Shown here piece by piece: positions 35,300-45,157 of a stretch of DNA of 64,000 bases. This DNA comes from CAWEQO01 sp963811225 (GTDB lineage Bacteria; Chloroflexota; Anaerolineae; Anaerolineales; Anaerolineaceae). Under the pieces are notes generated by a model. That model had not been told where the DNA came from. It made no database searches and worked only from the letters and a program-made list of their open reading frames with translations. Made by a program: the position numbers and the translations under genes. How positions within the stretch are numbered: position 1 is the first letter of the stretch; each line of letters starts with the position of its first letter. The stretch is from positions 248,001 through 312,000 of the forward strand of contig CAWEQO010000012.1 in the NCBI GenBank assembly GCA_963811225.1. The letters run 5' to 3'.

Positions 35300-37672
35300 C
35301 TACGCCTCTAAAGGCGGCTCGGCCGGCTCCTGATCGATCTGGTCGTTGTCGGCCGGGACTCTCGACGATGAGGGCAGCACCGTCTGGCGCAGGAATGAAT
35401 GCAGCGGCCCGCTGCGCACTTTGACGACCACAACGCTCACATGCGCCTTGCGCGAAATTTGTTGGGCGATATCGCCGACCATCAGGTTGTGGAACAATGG
35501 CTCGGGCGACGCGCCCACCACGATCAGGTCGTACCCTTCGGCCTGCTCCAGGATTGTTTCGACAATATTTTCCCCTTCGACTATTTCTCTCTGACAGTTC
35601 CCATACGAGAAGCCCTCACAAGCCTGTCGCAGTACCTGCTCGGCGCGCACACGATCGCTGGGATGGGGACGCTCGGGGACGACATGCATCAGGGTTACCC
35701 GGGCAGGTCCACCTTCCCCAGACTCACCCATCGCATAAGCCAGCGACACGGCCAATCGACTGTTCACCCCACCGGCAATCGGCACCAGGATCGAGCGCAG
35801 CGGGCGCTGCTGGCGGTAGCGCACCAGGGCCACGTCGCAGGGCGGGTCGTCCACCAGCGGGTCGATCACCGAGCCAAACGAGCGTCCCTCACTGCTGGTG
35901 TAGCCCGGCCAGCCCAACAGCAGCAGGTTCGATGCATTTTCAACAGCCGTCTTGCGGATAGAATCCGCCACCTCACGCCCTAATCGGATAATCGTATGCA
36001 CCGGCACTTCATGCAGCTTAGCCTCCTGGATAACCGTATCCAGGTAAGAGCGGCCTTCCTTCAGAAGCAGCCTGCCTTCCCCTAAAGTCAATTGGGGCGG
36101 CACACGCACGACCCGCAGCGCCAGGACTTCCCCCTGGTTTTGCTTTGCCAGGATCGCCCCGATCTGCCCCATAATGCGCGCTTGCTGCTGGTCGACAACC
36201 GGCACCAGTACCGAATAATCTCGGCTAACCAGCACTTCTTCCATCAAGATTTCTTTCGGTTTCTCCATGGCTTCCATTTTGGAGAAGTAGCCCCAATAGG
36301 CTAACATGCCGATCACCAGCCATCCAATAACGAAATACCAGGCAATCGTGCTGAAGGTAAATAGGTAGATCGCCAGGAACGAATTGAGGACGATGGCGAT
36401 GATCGGGATCGCAGGCATCCAGGGAACTTTGAAGCCCCGTTCCAGGTCGGGCATCTTCTTGCGCAGGGTCAGAACCGTGACGTTCACTTGCAAGAACAGC
36501 AGCAGGAACATGATATCCGCCGCGGCCGCCACGTCCTCGATCGGCAGCGACAGGGCCATTAAGATCATCAACCCGCCCGACATAAAGACTGCCATTAGCG
36601 GGGTGTGGCGTTTCGGATCGATGCGGGCAAAGAACGCCGGCAGGTTGTGGTCGCGCCCCATGGCGAAAGAAACCCGTGAAGAGGAATAGGTGGTAGCGTT
36701 CAGCGCCGACATGGTTGACACCAGCCCGCTCAGCAGCAGCAGCACCCGGCCAATTCCAAGCGGAAAAATCTGCCCGGCCACGTCGATAATGGCGATTTCT
36801 TTTTGCTGGCCCAGATATTCGTAGCCGCGCATTCCAGGCGGCGGCTGCACCGCGCCGATGGCCGTCACACCCACCAGGAGATAAATGATTACCACCAGGC
36901 CGATCGAGAAGAATATCGCCTTCGGAATATTGCGCTTGGGATCGATCGCCTCCTCGCCGGACTGGGCGATGATCTCGTAGCCCTCGAAGGCCACGAAGGT
37001 CAATCCCATCGCGATAAACACGCCGGTCATTCCATTCGGCAAGAAGCCGTCGGTGAAGCGGTAGTGCCAGGCTTCGGTATTGAGCATGGCGGCAATGCCA
37101 AAGATCACGAACAAGAACAACACGCCTATCTTGGTCATGGTGATGACGTTGCCGATCTTGCCGGTCTCCGAAACGCCCTGGTAATTGATGTACATGAATG
37201 CCAGCACCACCAGCACGGTAAGAATCAGCGAGAAGGTTTCAATGGGCAGCCCAAACACCGGGACTCCGGCCATAAACCAAATCTCTGCGAAGAATCGGCC
37301 GAAGCCGAGCGCATACAGGCTGCCGGCCACGGCGTGAGCGAACCAGCTCATCCAGCCGGCCAGGAAGCCGTTGCTACCGCCCAGACCCTCCTTTACCCAC
37401 AAGTAGCCGCCGCCCGCTTCTGGAAAGGCCGAGCCGAGCTCGGCGTAAGCCATGGCGGTGAATGTGGTTACGATGCCGTTCAGGATAAAAGTCAAGATCA
37501 GCGCCGGCCCGGCCACCCCCGCAGCTGTGCCCGTTAGCACGAAGATACCCGCCCCAATCATCCCTCCAACACCGATCATCGTAATAGAAAAAAGATTCAA
37601 ACTTCGGCTGAGGGTTACCTCAGGAATCTTGTCGTTGTTCCTCTGGTGATGGTTTTGATGGGAGGATTTCAT
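35300..37672 (-). CDS. APC-family amino acid permease fused to tandem UspA domains
   Basis: The 790-aa protein starts with about 12 membrane helices of the amino acid-polyamine-organocation family, with the signature GVGGMIGAGIFVLTGTAAG near residues 34-52 and the helix-6 region FVAFEGYEIIAQSGEEA. From about residue 480 two universal-stress-protein domains follow (DYSVLVPVVDQQQAR and RSILVPIAGGVNSRLA). The second carries the nucleotide-binding end IVVGASPEPLFHNLMVGDIA. Such fusions are thought to couple transport to energy or stress state; the substrate is unknown. It is transcribed alone on the minus strand. Confidence 0.88.
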   Translation of the reverse strand: MKSSHQNHHQRNNDKIPEVTLSRSLNLFSITMIGVGGMIGAGIFVLTGTAAGVAGPALILTFILNGIVTTFTAMAYAELGSAFPEAGGGYLWVKEGLGGSNGFLAGWMSWFAHAVAGSLYALGFGRFFAEIWFMAGVPVFGLPIETFSLILTVLVVLAFMYINYQGVSETGKIGNVITMTKIGVLFLFVIFGIAAMLNTEAWHYRFTDGFLPNGMTGVFIAMGLTFVAFEGYEIIAQSGEEAIDPKRNIPKAIFFSIGLVVIIYLLVGVTAIGAVQPPPGMRGYEYLGQQKEIAIIDVAGQIFPLGIGRVLLLLSGLVSTMSALNATTYSSSRVSFAMGRDHNLPAFFARIDPKRHTPLMAVFMSGGLMILMALSLPIEDVAAAADIMFLLLFLQVNVTVLTLRKKMPDLERGFKVPWMPAIPIIAIVLNSFLAIYLFTFSTIAWYFVIGWLVIGMLAYWGYFSKMEAMEKPKEILMEEVLVSRDYSVLVPVVDQQQARIMGQIGAILAKQNQGEVLALRVVRVPPQLTLGEGRLLLKEGRSYLDTVIQEAKLHEVPVHTIIRLGREVADSIRKTAVENASNLLLLGWPGYTSSEGRSFGSVIDPLVDDPPCDVALVRYRQQRPLRSILVPIAGGVNSRLAVSLAYAMGESGEGGPARVTLMHVVPERPHPSDRVRAEQVLRQACEGFSYGNCQREIVEGENIVETILEQAEGYDLIVVGASPEPLFHNLMVGDIAQQISRKAHVSVVVVKVRSGPLHSFLRQTVLPSSSRVPADNDQIDQEPAEPPLEA

Positions 37673-37701
37673 GGATTATCCTGTTCTATTAAAAAGAAAT
37701 G

Positions 37702-37791
37702 GTAACCGCATGGGCAGTGTGATTTTCCAGAGTGGAGGCGCCGTCGCAGTGGATTCTCCCCTCTGGAAAATCACTACTGCCATGCAGTTAC
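37702..37791. repeat. 90-bp imperfect inverted repeat (MITE-like or cruciform)
   Basis: The 31-bp ends 37702-37732 and 37761-37791 are about 80 percent complementary, with a perfect core of GTGATTTTCCAGAG. An inner GGAG/CTCC can extend the stem. It lies upstream of the permease gene and in front of the divergent hydroxylase gene. No target duplication was evident. Confidence 0.45.
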
Positions 37792-37968
37792 AAAATATCG
37801 TTGCACCCCTTTAGAAATTCTACCATAATCTTACTTAATCATTTTTAACGTGCTCCTTTCCTCCTTTCCCGCTGGGAGCCGTCAGGTGCGCTCAAAAGCC
37901 GTAACCTCTTTTGGGAGGCTGTGTTATACTCTTCAAATTCGGTGGAATTACTTACAGGAGCAAGACGT

Positions 37969-38607
37969 ATGGCGAACCATCTTCCGATCAATCATAGCGA
38001 CGAGCCCATCCGGTTGTTCAAATCCGACTTCATGGAATTCTTCACCCACATCCACCCGGCGGTGGTGGTCATTATTTGGGTGCCGGTCGCAGTCTTCTTT
38101 CTCGTCCAAGCGATCGTTTCTAATCCGGCTGGGTCGTCTGCCGTTTATATCCCGATTGGCCTGGCTGCCGGTTTATTCCTATGGACGATCACCGAATACA
38201 CCTTGCACCGCTTCCTCTTTCACTATAAGCCCCGCAATCCCACGGAAGAGAAGATCTTCTTCCTGTTCCATGGCGTGCACCATGCCCAGCCGCAGTGCAA
38301 GACCCGCCTGGTCATGCCGCCGGTTCTCAGTATTCCGCTGGCGCTTCTGTTCTACGGACTGTTCGTGCTGCTGTTCGGCCAGATCCTCAGCGCGCCGCAG
38401 TGGGTCGCTCCGATGTTCTCCGGCTTCATCACCGGCTACCTGGTCTACGACCTCACTCACTATGCAACCCACCACTTCCCCATGCGCTCAGGCTACCTGA
38501 AATACATCAAACGCTACCACATGATGCACCACTACAAGACCCCCAACCAGCGCTACGGCGTCAGCTCGCCCCTGTGGGACATGGTCTTCGGCACGAAGCC
38601 AGAGTAA
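37969..38607 (+). CDS. Fatty acid hydroxylase / sterol desaturase superfamily protein
   Basis: The 212-aa membrane protein has four to five helices and the complete histidine clusters of a non-haem di-iron hydroxylase: HRFLFH, HGVHH, THYATHH and YHMMHHY. The order and spacing match fatty acid 2-hydroxylase (FA2H) without its cytochrome b5 domain. Such enzymes need oxygen, which would imply microaerobic exposure if the host is otherwise anaerobic. The ATG at 37969 has CAGGAG eight bases upstream; an upstream in-frame ATG is not expected. Confidence 0.85.
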   Translation: MANHLPINHSDEPIRLFKSDFMEFFTHIHPAVVVIIWVPVAVFFLVQAIVSNPAGSSAVYIPIGLAAGLFLWTITEYTLHRFLFHYKPRNPTEEKIFFLFHGVHHAQPQCKTRLVMPPVLSIPLALLFYGLFVLLFGQILSAPQWVAPMFSGFITGYLVYDLTHYATHHFPMRSGYLKYIKRYHMMHHYKTPNQRYGVSSPLWDMVFGTKPE

Positions 38608-38929
38608 GAACCCCAACAAGCATTCCTCCTCAACCCCAAACCCAAATATACTGTCGCTCGTCATCGCTCATCGTCGTGTTCTCGAATCATGGGATCGTTC
38701 GAAACCCATGCGATGGGCGCTTTCAGTTATCACGCCCCATCTGCTCCAGGTCCGCGTAGAAAACCCGGTACGGGATCAGATGCAGGCAAGAAAATGCCGG
38801 TCACGCAGTGTACGCATTCGAAAGCCGGTTATGCTTGCCTTGAGTATAAAATGTGTTTTGTTGTTAATAGGCAACTCCCAGAATGAAAACATCGCAACCG
38901 CCATCTTGGAAACGGATATAATTACCCTT

Positions 38930-40075
38930 ATGGAAACTGCACAATTAGATCCAGAACGTCAAATTCGGGCCAAAGAGTACGCCCGCATCCGCCGCCGCTT
39001 GATGCTGGTTGACCTCGGCATCGGCGCAGTTTACGTCATCTTGTGGCTGGCCTTGGGCTGGTCGCTGACGCTGCGCAACTTCCTTCTTAACTACACGCAA
39101 TCCGAATGGCTCCTGATCGCCCTGTTTGTGGCCGTCTTCGGCGGCATCTACTACCTGATCAACCTGCCCCTCGGCTATTATTCCGGCTTCGTCCTGCCCC
39201 ACCGCTACGATCTCTCCAACCAGACCCTCGGCGGCTACATCTCCGATCAGATCAAAGGGCTGCTGATCAGCGTGCCGATTGGCCTGATCCTGCTGGAGAT
39301 CATCTATGCCGTGCTGCGCGCCGCTCCCTTCACCTGGTGGCTTTGGGCAGCCGCCATCCTGCTGTTCTTCAACGTCATCCTGGCCAACATCGCCCCCGTA
39401 CTGATCGCCCCGCTGTTCTACAAGTTCGAGCCCCTGCAAGACACCCGCCCCGAGCTGGCCGAACGGCTGCTGGATCTGGCGCGCCAGGCCAACGTCAAGG
39501 TGCGCGGCGTGTTTAAGTTCGACATGAGCCGGCGCACCTCTGCCGCCAACGCCGCTCTGACCGGCCTGGGCAGCACCCGGCGCATCATCCTCGGCGACAC
39601 CCTCCTGGACGAATTCTCCAACGACGAGATCGAGACGGTGCTGGCGCACGAGCTTGGCCACCACGTCCACAATGACATCCCGCTCGGCATCGTCTTCGGC
39701 ACCATCACCACCATGATCGGGCTTTTCCTGGCGTCCGTGCTGCTGCGGGTGGGCGTCAACCTGTTCGGCTTCACCGGCCCCGCCGACCCGGCAGCCCTGC
39801 CGCTGCTGGCGCTCGTGTTCGGCGCCTACGGGCTGATCACCATGCCGCTGGAAAATGCTTTCTCCCGCTGGCGCGAGCGCCGCGCCGATCAATACAGCCT
39901 GCATGTCACGCACAAATCGGCTGCCTTCGCCTCGGCCATGACCCGCCTTGCCAACAAGAACTTGTCAGAAATGAACCCTGCCCCTTGGGTGGTCTTCCTG
40001 CTGTACTCCCACCCGCCCATCGGCGAGCGCGTCGCCATGGCGGAAAGTTACAAGGATGGCCTCTACCAGTCTTAA
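38930..40075 (+). CDS. M48-family zinc metalloprotease (Ste24/HtpX-like)
   Basis: The 381-aa protein has several membrane helices, the zinc motif HELGHH in VLAHELGHHVHNDI and the third ligand Glu in SRWRERRADQYSL. The layout (four N-terminal helices, catalytic site, two helices, then ERRAD) resembles CAAX prenyl protease Ste24 more than HtpX. It probably degrades or processes membrane proteins. ATG at 38930 is preferred; TATAAT (38917-38922) ends only seven bases upstream, so the mRNA may be leaderless. The open frame reaching back to 38708 has no family similarity. Confidence 0.86.
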   Translation: METAQLDPERQIRAKEYARIRRRLMLVDLGIGAVYVILWLALGWSLTLRNFLLNYTQSEWLLIALFVAVFGGIYYLINLPLGYYSGFVLPHRYDLSNQTLGGYISDQIKGLLISVPIGLILLEIIYAVLRAAPFTWWLWAAAILLFFNVILANIAPVLIAPLFYKFEPLQDTRPELAERLLDLARQANVKVRGVFKFDMSRRTSAANAALTGLGSTRRIILGDTLLDEFSNDEIETVLAHELGHHVHNDIPLGIVFGTITTMIGLFLASVLLRVGVNLFGFTGPADPAALPLLALVFGAYGLITMPLENAFSRWRERRADQYSLHVTHKSAAFASAMTRLANKNLSEMNPAPWVVFLLYSHPPIGERVAMAESYKDGLYQS

Positions 40076-40522
40076 CGTTCCTATCCATACGATTGTCGAA
40101 AGTTTTCACCTTAAAGTTTCCATTAAAAGAAGATTAGGGGGTGACTTTTCTCTCGTTATATTGTATACTAAGCCTTAGTTCAACCCATTATTGGGTAAGG
40201 GGGAAATTGGCCCAAAAGAATAATTACCATATGCTTTTCAATCTCTCTCAAGACGAACATGATCCCAATTGTAGGGGTAAGATAAACGGGGCATTTTCCA
40301 TTTTGTGAATGACAAATACAAAACAGATGATCAACGCCCACATCAACGACAAGGTTCCTGAAACCGAAGCTCTGCCGGCCAAAATCATGGCTGGCAAATC
40401 GTTTTCGCGCTGAAAGCTGAAACGATCCGTCATTAAACAGGAGCGATACAATTGACATCTTCATATCAATAAACCCGCTTTCCGTATTTCAACACATACA
40501 TTTCAACCGATGGGAGGCATCA
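40076..40522. other. 447-bp region without a supported gene
   Basis: A TATACT-like -10 (near 40164) and a TTGACA (near 40453) are visible, but neither has a convincing partner. A 94-aa minus-strand open frame (40180-40464) shows no recognisable motif. The region is AT-richer than its surroundings. A GGGAGG at 40512 is the ribosome site of the next gene. Confidence 0.4.
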
Positions 40523-43500
40523 ATGAAAAAGAATGTTAAGTGGGCAGAAAGGTTTATCTCAGTCATATTAATGCTTGGAGTCCTCATGGGCATGTTAGCC
40601 CCAACCGGGGTTGTCCGTGCAAGCCAACTTCCAAGTGTTGATAACAACATTGAGACAAGCCGCGGGGAACCGGTCGTAAGCCCGGTCCTGACAGAACTTG
40701 TGCAATGGCCCGTCTATTCATGGGGTCAAAATGGCGTGGGACAGCTCGGCACAATTGCGTCAGATACTTGTGTCGCTCTTAACTGCAGCAAATTTCCCTT
40801 GCCGGTCAGCGGACCCGTCGCGAAGGAATTTATCGCGGTAGACGCCGGCGCATATCACACGCTTGCGCTCGCAAGTGACGGCACGGTTTGGGCCTGGGGC
40901 CTAAACGACATGCGCCAATTGGGCGTCGACACGACCGAAACATGCGGCGCTCCGACCATTCCTTGCAGCACCACACCCATTCAGGTGGCAAGCTTATCGA
41001 ATGTAACCGCCATTGCCGCCGGAGACTTCTTCAGCATGGCATTGACGGCCGACGGCACAGTGTATGGCTGGGGCCAAAACAGTACCGGGCAAATTGGGCA
41101 TGCGTCGAGTGACACCTGCGTTTCCTCCTTATGGGGTGGCGACTACGAGTGCCGCAAGGCGCCCACGGTCATCACCGGGTTTGTCGATGACACCCTTGCC
41201 CCGCTGAAAATCAAAGCGATTTCAGCCGGTTACGCCCACAGCCTTGCAATCGATGAGAATGATAATGCCTGGGCGTGGGGATGGAATGAATTCGGCACCC
41301 TTGGTTATCCGACCACGGCGCTCTGCGATTTCGACAAGTGCAGCCGCACTCCCAACATGGTTCCAGGGATGACCGGCGTGGCCGCAGTCGCAGCGGGCGG
41401 CGCGGACAGCCTGGCCGTAATCGATGGCAGTGTGTATTCCTGGGGCATCAACAACCACGGACAGCTAGGCGCTACCAGCACGGAAACCTGTCTCTGGTCC
41501 GATGACTTTACTTATTATCCCTGCAGCCAAGAACCTCTGCAGGTCGGCACACTTACGGACATTGTTGCCATCGCCGCAAGCCATTACGGCCTCGACAATA
41601 ATTATGGCTTCAACATGGCCCTCGACTCAACTGGAAAAGTCTACACCTGGGGGCCCAATGAATTTGGACAATTGGGCGACGGCACTACGACAGAAAAGCT
41701 CGCCCCAGTGGAAGTGACCGGAATCTCGGGTGTATCCAAGATTGACGCTGGTTTCTGGCATGCCATCGCATGGAAGCAAAGCGACGATTCCGTTTGGACC
41801 TGGGGTAAGAACAGCTATGCGCAGTTAGGCAACGGTACGACAGAGCACCAGCTGACACCCCTCGAGATTGCTTCAGGCGCCCATATCTTGGGCTTCTCTG
41901 GCGGCGGGCATCATAGTGTGTTGTTTACGGATCTTATCCCGGTTTATACCATCAACGGTACCGTCTACGACAATCAGGCCACACCGCATCCGCTAGCCGG
42001 GGTCGCCATCAGCTTCAACGGCACCACACCGCCGACGACCACCATCAGCGCCGCCGACGGCGTCTACACCCTTACGGGCATTCTAGAAGGTTCAGCCGGC
42101 CAATTGAGCGCTTCAAAGGCCGGATTTGATTTCAACGGTCCGATCGATATCGGCAGCATGTCTGCCAATCTGACCGACCAAAACTTTACCGCCCTGAAAT
42201 CGGCGCCTGTCGCAGTGGATGACACATACAATACGGCGGTAGAGGAAACACTCTTGACGGTTGACGAGCCGGGTGTCTTAGCCAACGACACCGACAACGA
42301 TCTGCTCGATGGCAAGACCGCTGTCCTCGTCTCCGATCCAAGCAACGGCACGCTGGTCCTCAACTCCAATGGTTCCTTCACTTATCTACCGAACGATAAC
42401 TTCGTCGGCACGGACACCTTCACTTACAAGGTGAACGACGGAACCTTCGATTCGAACGTTGCCACAGTCACCATCGATGTTGCAAACGTCAACGATGCAC
42501 CTGTCGCCGTCGATGACAGCTTCTCGACCGATGAAGATACGCTCTTGACTGTAGCGGTGAAAGGTGTCTTGGAAAACGACACCGACAACGATGGCAACAC
42601 GCTCACGTCAGTCAATACCAGCGATCCAGACCACGGAACTCTCACACTCAACCCCGATGGATCCTTCACTTACGACCCAGCGGACAACTGGAACGGCGTC
42701 GACACTTTCAAATACAAAGCCAATGATGGCACGGTCGACTCCAATGAGGCCACTGTCACCGTCACGGTTGGCGCGATTAACGATGCGCCCGTCGCCTTCG
42801 AAGACAACTACGCCGCCGAAGTCGACAACATCATCAATGTCAATGCAGCCAATGGTGTTCTGAAAAACGACATTGATGTCGAAGGTGATGCCCTAACGGC
42901 TACCATGATCGAAGATTCAGTCAATGGTCATGCGGTCTTGAACTCGGACGGTTCCTTCATCTTCAACCCCTTCGGTGGTTTTAACGGCACCGCCAGATTT
43001 ACCTATTATGTCAGCGATGGAACCGCCGCCTCCAACACAGCAACCGTCTATCTGAAGATGGACATGGCTCCCAAAGTAGCCAATGACGAATTTTCGATGG
43101 ACGAAGATGGCGACCTCATCGTTACGACGGCGGGCGTGCTCGCAAATGACACCGACGATGATCTCGATCCGCTCACTGCAGTCCTGGTCGCCGGTCCAGA
43201 GCATGGCGTCCTCAACCTCAACGACGATGGCACCTTCACCTACAGTCCGGAAGATAACTGGTTCGGCAGTGACCACTTCACCTACAAAGCCAACGACAGT
43301 GTGCTCGAACTCGAAGACGAACGGCACCGTCACCATCACGGTCAACCCGGTCAACGATGCACCTATCGCCGTTGATAACAACTACTCAGTTGGTTGGAGT
43401 GGGGTATTGGTGGTCCCAGCGCCCGGTGTGCTCGGCAATGACACCGATGTCGACACCGTCTCGCTCTCAGCCGTCAAGCTTACCGATCCTGATCAAGGCA

Positions 43501-44852
43501 CACTCACCTTCAACGCTGATGGATCGTTCACCTACACAGCGCCGACAGACGTGATGGGTGATTTCACCTTCACCTATAAAGTCAACGATGGCATCATCAA
43601 CTCGAACGACGCCACGGTGACCATTTCGGTCACGGATGTCAACCGGAAGCCTGTAGTTACCAATGAAAGCTATTCCACGCCGTTGGATACTGAGCTGGTC
43701 ATTGAGGCCCCCGGCTTGCTGAATAACGCCACCGACGAGGATAGCGATCCGCTCACAGCGGTCAAAGCCACCGATCCGTCGCACGGCACCGCAGTAATCA
43801 ATCCCGATGGCAGCTTCAGCTACATCCCGGAGCTCGACTTCGCCGGCACCGACACCTTCACCTACGTCGCCAACGACGGCGCCGAGGATTCTGATCCCGC
43901 CACCGTCAGCGTCACGGTCAATCGCGATCCTAATGCGCCGACCGCCACGAATGATGGCTTCACCATGAAAGAGGACAAGAGCATTACGGTGAGAGCCCGC
44001 GTGATCCTGAAGAACGATACCGATCCCGCCGGCCTATGGATCAAAGCCATTCTGATGTCCAAACCCGCTCACGGGAAGCTCTATTTCCGCCCGAACGGCT
44101 ACTTCATCTACAAGCCGACAAAGAACTGGAACGGCACGGACACCTTCACCTACCGCGCCACCAATGGCAAGTTAGTCTCCAACATTGCCACGGTCAGCAT
44201 CACAGTGACACCCAGAAACGACCTTCCGGTCGCCCGGTACGATAAATACACCAATGAAATGAATACGGTGTTGACAGTAGCGGCGGACAAGGGTATTCTC
44301 GCCAATGACTTTGACGTAGACGGCGACGCCCTGAGCATTGAAGTCAGGAGACAGCCGTACCACGGCAAGTTGGTGCTCGAACAGGATGGCTCGTTCACCT
44401 ACACCCCGAAAGACAACTTCCTCGGCTCCGACTACTTCAGCTATCGGCTCTTCGACGGAAAGACTTACTCGGCTGTCGTCACCGCCAACATTAAGTTATA
44501 CCGGCCGACCTACACTTTCAGCGGTTTCTTTGACCCGGTGCAGAACAAGCCGACGGTTAACTTGGCAACAGCCGGGAACAGTATCCCCGTTCGGTTCAGC
44601 TTAGGCGGAGATCGCGGTCCAATCGTGGTCCCCAATGCTGGCCCAACCTCGGTGAGAGTCACCTGCCCGAAGGGTGAGCGGATCGAAATCAGTGAGTACT
44701 CGACCGAACCCGCCGGCATGACCTATGATGGAAGCGCCGATCAGTACACCTACGTCTGGAAAACCAACCCAAACTGGGCACGAACCTGCCGCAGGTTCAA
44801 CCTGAAATTGAACGACGGCACAATTCACAACGTCATGTTCAGGTTCCAATAA
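40523..44852 (+). pseudogene. Secreted RCC1-repeat / tandem cadherin-like protein with PxKF-like module, frameshifted
   Basis: A signal peptide (about 1-35, cleavage near VVRASQ) is followed by seven RCC1-type repeats (VYSWGQNGVGQLG, VWAWGLNDMRQLG and others, about 60-475). A carboxypeptidase-regulatory-like beta-domain comes next (YTINGTVYDN...), then about eight tandem-95/cadherin-like units ending in NDAPVAVDD. The C-terminal module begins YTFSGFFDPVQNKPTVN and resembles PxKF domains. One extra base near 43308-43313 breaks the frame: the first part ends at 43375, and the second resumes as SKTNGTVTITVNPVNDAP. Joined length is about 1443 aa. It is probably a cell-surface or secreted adhesin. 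The frameshift may be real or a sequence error. Confidence 0.85.
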
Positions 44853-44870
44853 ATCTGACTTAAGCATTGT

Positions 44871-44903
44871 TTTTGGCCGCCCGGGAAATCCGGGCGGCCA
44901 AAA
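44871..44903 (+). terminator. Hairpin after the RCC1-repeat gene
   Basis: TTTTGGCCGCCCGG (44871-44884) pairs perfectly with 44890-44903 around a 5-base loop, 18 bases after the stop. Confidence 0.6.
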
Positions 44904-45157
44904 CGCTTCAAAAAAATCCGGATGCATAGTAAGCAAAACGCAAACTACCGGTCGATTGACGAGACTTTGGATGAAAAGTACAATTTGGTTGTAAACGAGG
45001 GCTGCCCTCGTTTCCCTTCAAGTATAGAACAACGAATACCTGATACCGGTAAGAACTGTAAATTGTGCCATTGCAAGCCCTTTCAAAAGGCATCGTACAA
45101 AGAAACAGCATAATCGTTTCGAGCATTATTGCATCCCTTTGAGACAGGAGAATCTCG
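44904..45157. other. Spacer between the two giant secreted-protein genes
   Basis: No gene could be supported. The only clear signal is the ribosome site GACAGGAG at 45142-45149 of the next gene. A promoter is expected because of the preceding hairpin, but none is convincing. Confidence 0.4.

Noticed and set aside
40180..40464. 94-aa minus-strand open frame
   Set aside because: No motif, no ribosome binding site and no homology recognised; left as non-coding.
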